A stretch of 64,000 nt of DNA from Usnea hakonensis (Eukaryota > Ascomycota > Lecanoromycetes > Lecanorales > Parmeliaceae). The notes under the pieces are model-generated. The model was not told where the DNA came from. It did no database searches and saw only the letters and a program-made list of their open reading frames with translations. The position numbers and the translations under genes are program-made. Of this stretch, positions 56,748 through 64,000 are shown piece after piece. Each line of letters starts with the position of its first letter. Position 1 is the first letter of the stretch. The stretch is from NCBI GenBank assembly GCA_013423325.1, contig BLJB01000031.1, forward strand, positions 62,001 through 126,000, written 5' to 3'.

Positions 56748-57767
56748 ATGTCCAAGAAGCGGTCTCGCGACGATTTCTTCACGCCCACTTCTCAAAAGAA
56801 AGTGCGTCTGACTGCAGAACGTGCGACCTCCGTGATCAATCCACTCGACCTATCCAGCACGGCCGTCTCTAATCATCCAACCTATCCTTTTCCCCTTCCC
56901 CACCTTCCATCATGTATGATCGAGCCATTGAATCAAGTGCCAGCTTCTGAAGGCAAGGAAATCAATGATCAGCCTGATCTCGACCTCCTCTACTTCCAAC
57001 CTTACATCCCGCGAACCATCGAACGAGAGCTGTTCGAGATTTTGCGGAGAACACTCTTCTTCTACAGGGTGCGGTACACTATCAGTCGCCATGGCACAGA
57101 GACTCACATCAACACTCCTCGTTACACGTCGGTTTTCGGGGTAGACTCCTCCTCCACATTCACCGCAGACGGCAGTCTGATCGACAGCCAAACGTCAAAA
57201 TCGATTCCTCCGGACCGCTACAAAACCTGCAACCCCCGGCCTATACCCCACTGCCTTGACCATCTACGACAACTCACCGAGATTTTCACGGCACAAATCT
57301 ACAATTTCTGCCTCGTCAACTATTACGCTAACGGTGCAGACAGCATATCCTACCACAGCGACGATGAGCGCTTTCTTGGCCAAAATCCCTCGATCGCCTC
57401 TTTCTCTCTTGGCGCAACCAGAGACTTTTGCATGAAGCACAAGCCTATACCATTCAAAGACGGCGAGCCCGTGCCAGAGCAAAACAGCAAACCACCATTG
57501 AAACTACCGTTAGCGAGTGGCGATATGGTGCTCATGAGAGGGAAAACGCAAGCGCATTGGCTGCATAGTATTCCTAAGAGGAAAGGCAAGGGGAGCGAAG
57601 GCGGGAGGATCAATATCACTTTTAGGAAGGGGGTGGAAAAGTATTCGACGCAGAACTACTATCAATATAATGTGGGTGACGGAGAGGTGTGGAAGTGGGA
57701 TACTAGGAAAGGTGAGATGAGAGAATGGTTACGTTCTGAAGTCCACAAGGAGGATTCGGAGCACTAG
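56748..57767 (+). CDS. AlkB-like 2-oxoglutarate/Fe(II) dioxygenase (ALKBH2/3 type)
   Basis: A single exon gives 339 aa. After a basic N-terminus (KKRSRDDFF, nuclear-localisation-like) the AlkB fold runs from about residue 80. It has the nucleotide-recognition lid region (YRVRYTISRHG, TPRYTSVFGVD), the Fe-binding HxD in YHSDDE, the distal His in HWLHSIPKR, and the 2-oxoglutarate Arg in GRINITFR. FNFCLVNYYANGADSISYHSDDE-type context matches the DNA/RNA alkyl-lesion demethylases ALKBH2/3. FCMKHKP is present where ALKBH2/3 have FxxRHK. Repair of N1-methyladenine and N3-methylcytosine is the expected activity. Confidence 0.87.
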   Translation: MSKKRSRDDFFTPTSQKKVRLTAERATSVINPLDLSSTAVSNHPTYPFPLPHLPSCMIEPLNQVPASEGKEINDQPDLDLLYFQPYIPRTIERELFEILRRTLFFYRVRYTISRHGTETHINTPRYTSVFGVDSSSTFTADGSLIDSQTSKSIPPDRYKTCNPRPIPHCLDHLRQLTEIFTAQIYNFCLVNYYANGADSISYHSDDERFLGQNPSIASFSLGATRDFCMKHKPIPFKDGEPVPEQNSKPPLKLPLASGDMVLMRGKTQAHWLHSIPKRKGKGSEGGRINITFRKGVEKYSTQNYYQYNVGDGEVWKWDTRKGEMREWLRSEVHKEDSEH

Positions 57768-58955
57768 AAGTCCGGCATAACGAGAAAATGGTGGCCTAAC
57801 GAACCAGGAGGTGGCACCAAGAATTAGATAATCTCACGTCGTGACTCTGATGCTGTGAACCTAGCAGCCTGAGTACGAGCTATATTTCCAGGGTTTGGTG
57901 GTCCACTCTTTCCTGTGAAATGCCTCTATATGACGATCTCTACCCGCAAAAGACAATTTTGCAATAACATTCTTCGCCTACGGTTACTTATTGAATCTAG
58001 ACGGCCGGATTGACGGTCATTGTCGGCAATGCATCGACGAACCACAAATGTTGATGCAAGCATTGGAGTGGTGGGAGCGTGATTCAAGAGGAGAGAGACC
58101 ATATCTTGGCGCAAGGAAAGGGGAGACAGCCCGGTAGCAATAATTGCTTACTGCATCATATTCACACCGATTACCGTCCTGTCGGAGCTGCGCTGACTCC
58201 CTAGCCAACGATGACGCCTTAGAAAAAAAGGTCTTACGGCGGTCATTCACGACCCGCTCTCTTCAACCACCGTCTCTTGCCTTGATGTCCACTATGTTCA
58301 CACTTTCAATCAGGGAAATGACACGTGTACACCTTTTGTTGGCGCATGCACATTTGGATTTAGCTACCGTAAAGCTTCCGCGGACAATAAATATAAGACC
58401 CGGCACTCTGCTTGCATATAATACATCAGTACTTTCTGGTTCAGCACAAATACATGCCTCATTAATCTATTCCGCTTTTGACTCTCGGAACGCTACTCTG
58501 TTCAAGATCCAACGCACCAAAAGTGTGTACCTGCGAGTGTGAACAGACCGGGCCCCTGCAAGGAAGAGACAATCAAATTTACGAGCAACGTACTCTGGAG
58601 GTAGCACCGCAAACCGGCTTTGAGGCGGTTCGAGATAATGTCCAGCCCAACCAGGACGAAGACAACAACCATATGTGGGTGGGAGGCAGGGAGGAGGGGT
58701 GTATATGCATCTACAAGGGGTGGACTGTGGTCCGGAGCTAGCACTTGGGGGAGAATCGGGGCTCGTTGACATCCGGCCATGGTTTTCTTCTACATCTCAC
58801 GACTCTCCACCCTGACTCCCGTTTCGAGCTACCAAGATGATCAGTAACGTATTGCTGAGTTTTAAATCTTTCAAAGTCTCGTCTCTTGCTCTCCTCGAGG
58901 AGAAATCAGTCGTAATTCCAAAAGCATTCAAGCCCCAACCTTCGTCTGGCGTGTA
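57768..58955. other. Intergenic interval
   Basis: 1.2 kb without a supported gene. Several 60-130 codon frames overlap on both strands, none with a recognisable domain or splice context. A possible TATA-like AATATAAG occurs near 58388. Confidence 0.5.
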
Positions 58956-60068
58956 ATGGCATTCCATCCCTGTACGAGGGCCTTGTACCATGTGGAATCT
59001 GGTCCCTGTCTCTTCAAGCCCACGGTTGCGTCAGTCACGACTCATACCATGGGAAACTCTTTGACGGAATACCTCCGTATGAAAGTCCATCCGGAAATCC
59101 AGAACAAAGTATGGTCCCGCATCATCGTTAAAGGTGTTCACGAACGAAACCCTTCCAAAGTCTGCGTCTCGCCTATTGAGAAGACTGACAAACCTTTCAA
59201 CTGGCAGCGTCCAACGACCTCTGTCGTTGACCCTCAGACGCTTCAGCTACAGTGTTTTCCTGGTCTGGATTATGTGAAGCACTATGCTGCCATCACCGCT
59301 ACTTATCTGTCTCTGAAAGGTGAACGGTCCGACATTGTGCGCTACACCCTGCCGTCTGAGTCAGAATGCTTGCAGCCTCTCATAGACTCAAATCTAGGAA
59401 AGATGGGACCGGTCGATGTGGTCATCGTCGGATATGTGCATGCTTTTGAGCGGTGGACTCAGGGTCCCTGGGAAGGAGACGACAGCAACGAGCTTTTCTC
59501 ATGGCGCAGAGTACTCAGTCAAAAAGGTTACCGTATCGCATTCCTCGGCTGCCGGGTGTGCTTCTGGGGTGACATCGGAGCCAACGTCATCCGGGCCCTT
59601 CAAAGATTGAACGGAACAAAATGTGTTCTGTACGTGGGAAAGTTGGGAAGTCTACGTGCTGAGCACTCCCCGAATCAATGGCTTGCAACGGGCTGCCAGA
59701 GCCTTGTCGACAAACAGCTAGTTAGATGGCAAAACCCACTCGATCATCTGGTGCACGACTCACCTAACGTCGCGCGTGGAGTCCATGTGTCCATGGGGTC
59801 CGTGCTAGACGAGACTCAGGAATGGCTGCGTGAAATAGAAAAGGAATATGACTTTGTCGACCCCGAGATTGGTAAAATGGCCAAAGCCTCGTTGGAAGGT
59901 GGTACAGAGTTCGGATTCATCCATATCATAAGTGACAACTTGGCGATGAAGTACAAACATGATCTGTCCAATGAGCGTCTCAAAGCTGTACTTGATGGGA
60001 GGAAAAGATTGTTAGGAGAGGTTGAGGATGTCTTGAGCCGATTTTTCGATCAGTGGTCTCCCGCTTGA
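58956..60068 (+). CDS. Nucleoside phosphorylase superfamily-like protein
   Basis: An uninterrupted 370-codon frame. The centre has a PNP/UDP phosphorylase-like pattern: FWGDIGANVIRALQRLNGTKCVLYVGKLGSLR (about residues 206-237) resembles the glycine-rich strand and VGxxGSL loop of that superfamily. EGGTEFGFIHIISDNLAMKY (about 327-345) resembles the late strand that carries the catalytic Asp and base contact (SDN). FVDPEIGKMAKASLEGG sits where the V-D-M-E ribose-binding segment lies in classical members. The first 31 residues look non-conserved, so Met32 (59049) may be the true start. Intronless in an intron-rich neighbourhood. Substrate unknown; the superfamily call is by pattern only. Confidence 0.55.
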   Translation: MAFHPCTRALYHVESGPCLFKPTVASVTTHTMGNSLTEYLRMKVHPEIQNKVWSRIIVKGVHERNPSKVCVSPIEKTDKPFNWQRPTTSVVDPQTLQLQCFPGLDYVKHYAAITATYLSLKGERSDIVRYTLPSESECLQPLIDSNLGKMGPVDVVIVGYVHAFERWTQGPWEGDDSNELFSWRRVLSQKGYRIAFLGCRVCFWGDIGANVIRALQRLNGTKCVLYVGKLGSLRAEHSPNQWLATGCQSLVDKQLVRWQNPLDHLVHDSPNVARGVHVSMGSVLDETQEWLREIEKEYDFVDPEIGKMAKASLEGGTEFGFIHIISDNLAMKYKHDLSNERLKAVLDGRKRLLGEVEDVLSRFFDQWSPA

Positions 60069-60728
60069 AGGAGAGACCAATGGGTAAGGAGGAATGTAGC
60101 GTTACCATGCGGATAATACTATACTTGAAACGTCTGTTGCATTCCCTGACCTTTACAATTTCTTCAATGGCTGGTTGCTATGCTATGGGTATATATAGGC
60201 CTATATATATGCCAAGCAAATGAAAACAGTATAGTGAGAAAACGTTATTTGTTTCCGGCGCATAAATTCATTTGACCATCAGGTCACACGACGGCCTTGG
60301 CCGGTCTCCTAAGCATTGCATCCTTGATTTTGTCTCCATTCCGTGCATGTGACTCCTTCGTTGTGCTGCATCGATCGAAAAACCTTGTTGGGCATGTTTT
60401 CTGCACAGTAGCTCATCCTTCTCATTTTTAAGTCACCACGTCACAAAATTCGAAGGGGGAGAAAGCAAAGCGCATGTAGATCCAACGGCAACAAAGCCAA
60501 TGTCGATATAGTGTATTAGTCACGGTGGATGAGCACTCTATCTAAAGTGATATACCCGGAAATAAGGGTCTTTTGCAAAGCACCAATATAGAAAGGCTGC
60601 CTCCTCGAACAAAAAGTGTTCCTCGGCCATGTAAAAGTCAACAACGGTACAGAACGCCCCCATCTTACTAGTAGTCCAATAATTTACAATTTCAACCGTC
60701 TGGCATTCACTCGGACTCATGGCTCTTG
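60069..60728. other. Convergent intergenic interval
   Basis: 660 bp hold the 3' flanks of the phosphorylase-like and amylase genes. The only structure noticed is a 20-bp palindrome at 60190-60209. No gene was seen. Confidence 0.5.
60190..60209. repeat. Perfect 20-bp palindrome
   Basis: Alternating TA arms around an AGGCCT centre are fully self-complementary over 20 bp. It lies about 120 bp after the phosphorylase-like stop and could be a cruciform or part of a 3'-end signal. Confidence 0.7.
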
Positions 60729-63700
60729 TCATGGGCAAGTGTCCGGGGATGGCACGTACACAACCACCTCCGATTCACAGGCGACGGTATACGTGCCCGT
60801 AGGGTTAGGGGGTAAGGACGGGCTGCCCCACGATAGCGGGCCTGGGGGCAACGCTCCCGAGCTGCCTAGCCACGGGGAGCCCGGAGGTGATGCTCCGAGA
60901 TTGCCGGCGGTGGTGTTCTTTGCTATGATGAAGGCGGTATCTGCACCGGCACTGTGGAAGACTGTGCCGACGGTATCTTTGAAATGGCAGGTCCCGCTGT
61001 TGTAGGTCACGGTGGCGCAGGAAAGTGTGTCGCCGAAGGAAATGCAGCTTTCCACACAGCTGGCAAGATCGGTCCCAGGGGCGGTGGAAGAGTCCGTGAT
61101 GGAGTTGTCAAAGTTGCAAGCCACGACGAAAACGTAGCCGTGGGACTCGAAGGTGTTCCTGTTGCCGTCAGGACAGGCTGGGACCCCCTGGGAGATGTTG
61201 CCCGATAAGTAGCTGGCTGCTAGGGATGCTATAGGCTCAGGGCCGTTCTGGTTGATGATCACAAAGGCGCTGTCCGAGATGACTTCATTGTAGACAGCTC
61301 CAGGTTCGGTTTTCAAATAACAGATTCCTTTGCTGTAAGTCACGGCCTGGCAAGCTGGTGTGCTGGTGGACGTGGTGCACGTATGAACGCAGTCTGCTAT
61401 GTTGGTACCTGGAACTTGGGCGTAGTATTCTTGGTCACTTGCGATGCCGCAACCTACGACAAATTCCTGCCCGTTCGCGGTGAAGGTAATACCGTCCGCA
61501 GAAGGGCATATGGGTGCTGAAGTTGCAGGAGCCGGCACTCCCGACGACGCAACGGTCGCGGGTAAGCCGGCGGATGCTGGAGTTGGGAAAGGGGCGGGAG
61601 AGTTTGGAGGGACTGCTGCAGAGCTGGAGAGTGGTACGAGAGAGCCGGAGGGTCCTGGTACGGAGCTTTGAATCCTGGTTGGGGAAAGGGCTAGTGTCGA
61701 GGTGAGAAGAACATCTGTGGTAGAGCTTGAGATGACAGCCGGAGAGCTAAATATTTCTATTACTGAACTGGAAGATCCTGGAATGGTAGAAATCGTCGAG
61801 ATGGGTAAAACTGTCGCTGTGGGGCTCAAGGCTACAGTCGAAGTGACCGGGGAAACTATGGTAGAGCTGAAAAGGTCAACCGAAGAGCTGAAGACCTCTA
61901 TGACTGAGCTGGAAGATCCCGGGATGGTAGAAATGATCGAAACGGGTAGGGTGGTCGTCGTAGGTATTGGTACTGTCGATGTAAGTAGGACAACTGTTGG
62001 AGAGCTTGAGATGACAGCCGAAGAGCTGAAGACTTCTATGACTGAGCTGGAAGATCCCGGAATAGTGGAAACTATTGAAACGGGTAGAGTGGTCGTCGTA
62101 GGTAGTGGTACTGTCGAAGTAAGTAGGACAACTGTTGGAGAGCTTGAAATCACTGCCGAAGAGCTTAGAACCTCAATGACTGAGGTCGACGATCCCGGGA
62201 TAGTGGAGATCACTGAAACAGGTAGACTAGTCGTCGTGGGGCTTAGGGGTACTGTCGAAGTAAGTGGAACAACTGTTGTAGAGCTTGAAATCACAGCCGA
62301 AGAGCTCAGAACCTCTATGACTGAGCTGAAAGATCCTGGAATGGTGGAAATTATAGAAACAGGTAGAGTGGTTGTTGTCGAAGTTGGTGCAGGGATTGGC
62401 GTAGAGCTTGGAGTCACTGTTGGAGTCACTGTTGGAATCACTGTTGAAGATGTAACCGCCGTTGAGGTAGGCAGAAGGATTGGTGTTGTTGAAGGTGTCG
62501 GCGAGACCGTTGCTTTAGTGCCACCAAGGTTGGTACACAGCTCTGATCGAATATAGTATATCCTAGGCTGGCCACCGTACATATAGACCGGAAGGTCATT
62601 ATTTGAGTCAACCGTGACAGCCTGTTCTGTATATATCTCGTAGACAACATCGCCCGCGGTCCAGCCAGTCTTAGCCATAGAGATATTGTATGCTATGGCC
62701 TCAACGCCGCGGTTGTTGAATACTGCAACTACTTGCGTCGTCGGAGTGCTTCCTTTCTTAATGCCTAGCACTTGAGTGTCCAAATAGAAAGGGACCGAAT
62801 TCGTTGTCAGATATGTCATGTCGTTACCAATGACACACGCGCGGAACGCATTGATCTTTTTGATAAGCTGATAGTAAATGGTGGTGGTAGCGTAACCAGA
62901 AGTCCAGGTTGTCTCTCGGTCGGCAGGAGGGAAGCCTCCTGAATAGTACTGCTCTTCCCCGGCATAAATGATTGGAAAGCCGTCATTAAGCATGGCGAAG
63001 GCGATGGCGTTCTGGTCCAGTCCAGAATCCGTTGTCAAGTAGGGGAAGCGATCGACGTCGTGGTTCTCCACGAAGTTTCCCAAAAGGGAGACATCTGTAC
63101 AATTTCCCTGCATCTCTGTGATCCCGTTGTACAGATTGGTCATGTTGCCATAGTTCGATGAGAATGCATCGATGATCAGATACCATATGGGAAAGTTGAG
63201 CAAGCCACTAACGTAATTCTGGTAATCGCAAACCTTTGCTATTGGATAGTCATAGACTTCACACATGATGTAGACGTCGGCAGCAGTTTCGAAAGGCGTG
63301 AAAAATTGCTGGTCTTGTTCAAGACAAGCATCAAGCCGAATGCCGTCAACGCCATAGAACTTGGTAATGTTCGAGACCCAAGCCTCCCATTTGTTGATGA
63401 TGAGAGTTTGGTCGATTGCCAAATCGGGAAGCGAGACATACTGGTCACCCGACCAACAATTTACCGTGTTGTTGTAATTTTGGTAATCGGTGATTTGACA
63501 GTATGGGTGATAGTAGCTTGGGTCGTTGAAAACGTCGTAAATAGAGTAGTCGACAGTGGTATAGTTGCCATTCCAAGCCATGTCGTTCGTGACCATGTCG
63601 AGCATAAGATACTAAGCTACATCAGCGCCTGCCGTCCTTAGCACAGGATCGATCGACATACCATGCCTCTCTCGTGCAAGGCATTGGACAAGGCCATCAA

Positions 63701-64000
63701 GTCCGCTGCAGTCCCGAAGTTCGAGTTGACTTCATTGATCTTTTGCGGCCAGAATCCATGGTAAGCCGCGCCGTATCTGGTGTAGTCTTGAATATTCTCA
63801 GTGATAGGCGATATCCAGATTGCTGTGAATCCCATGTCCTGTATGTAGTCTAGATTATTGATTATTCCTTGCCATGAGCCACCGCAATAACCTCCGAGAT
63901 TACTGCAAGGCGCCTCGCTTCCGTTTGTCCGGGCGTAGCGGTCGGTAAGGAGCTGGTAGATCGATTGTGACCGCCATCCTTCCTTGGAAAGGGCAGCAGC
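60729..64000 (-). CDS. GH13 alpha-amylase-like protein with repeat linker and two Apple/PAN-like domains (5' end missing)
   Basis: Two exons in view (64000-63662 and 63611-60729) give at least 1073 aa; the N-terminus lies beyond the edge. The catalytic part follows Taka-amylase: WRSQSIYQLLTDRYA, YCGGSWQGIINNLDYIQDMG, FTAIWISPITENI, CWSGDQYVSLPDL. The nucleophile region is DGIRLDACLEQD, the acid/base Glu is in MCEVYDY, and the third acid is in FVENHDVDRF. Region I reads DMVTND where the usual motif ends in NH, and the Lys-His after the nucleophile are Leu-Glu. A Ser/Thr/Pro linker (five repeats) leads to two Cys-rich modules (about 61510-61250 and 61190-60920) that look like Apple/PAN domains. 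No CBM20 was seen. Probably secreted or wall-bound. Confidence 0.87.
61670..62370 (-). repeat. Five coding tandem repeats in the amylase linker
   Basis: Five copies of a 138-141 nt unit encode 46-47 residues each, consensus LPVSIISTIPGSSSSVIEV then FSSSAVISSS and LLTSTVPLPTTTT. Copies differ at scattered positions, so the array is intermediate in age. It encodes a heavily O-glycosylatable Ser/Thr/Pro stalk. Confidence 0.9.

Noticed and set aside
58144..58780. Several 77-132 codon frames on both strands
   Set aside because: They overlap each other without homology signals; consistent with chance in a promoter region.

Overview
The window is nuclear DNA of a filamentous ascomycete (Pezizomycotina, possibly Leotiomycetes; the class is inferred). 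Genes are split by short GT-AG introns, mostly 45-180 nt, and face both ways with few gaps. The proteins are typically fungal: HapB, an Arg11/Ort1 carrier, Cgr1, Tma22, a DUF1752 protein and a Taka-type amylase. Exon joins given here were worked out by hand from splice signals, reading phase and family conservation. No tRNA, rRNA, CRISPR array or complete transposon was recognised.

Layout. 0-7 kb: borealin/Nbl1 (-) diverges from RPN10 (+), followed by RPB4 (-), TRAPP subunit Trs23 (-) and eIF3d (+). 7-16 kb: six-exon cytidine deaminase (-), the sorting receptor Vps10 (-) and CCAAT-binding HapB (-), then a 3.7 kb gap. 19-25 kb: ornithine carrier (-) diverging from CGR1 (+), an unidentified coiled-coil membrane protein (+) and an ELMO/Lmo1 protein (-). 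24.8-29.6 kb is gene-poor. 29.6-38.2 kb: a Reg1-like PP1 regulator (+), Tma22 (+), a GRF zinc-finger protein (-) diverging from a tandem FolB protein (+), and a solitary LINE-like gag ORF (-). 38.9-45.1 kb: SDH1 (+), and RPT1 (-) diverging from CCT4 (+). 45-50.7 kb: a possible small secreted protein, a tandem array of palindromes and an unidentified Ser-rich protein (-). 50.7-60.1 kb: an aminotransferase (+), a copper P-type ATPase (-) diverging from an AlkB-like dioxygenase (+), and a phosphorylase-like gene (+). 60.7-64 kb: a large modular alpha-amylase-like gene (-) that runs off the right edge.

This is mainly a housekeeping block. Proteostasis is well represented (Rpn10, Rpt1, CCT4), as are translation (eIF3d, Tma22, Cgr1) and traffic (Trs23, Vps10, Lmo1). 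The less ordinary parts are the five-copy palindrome array at 46.3-46.8 kb, the intact gag-like ORF without a reverse transcriptase, the amylase with altered active-site neighbours and a repeat-built linker, the Cys-pair-rich copper ATPase, and the intronless phosphorylase-like gene. I found no clearly new multi-gene system.
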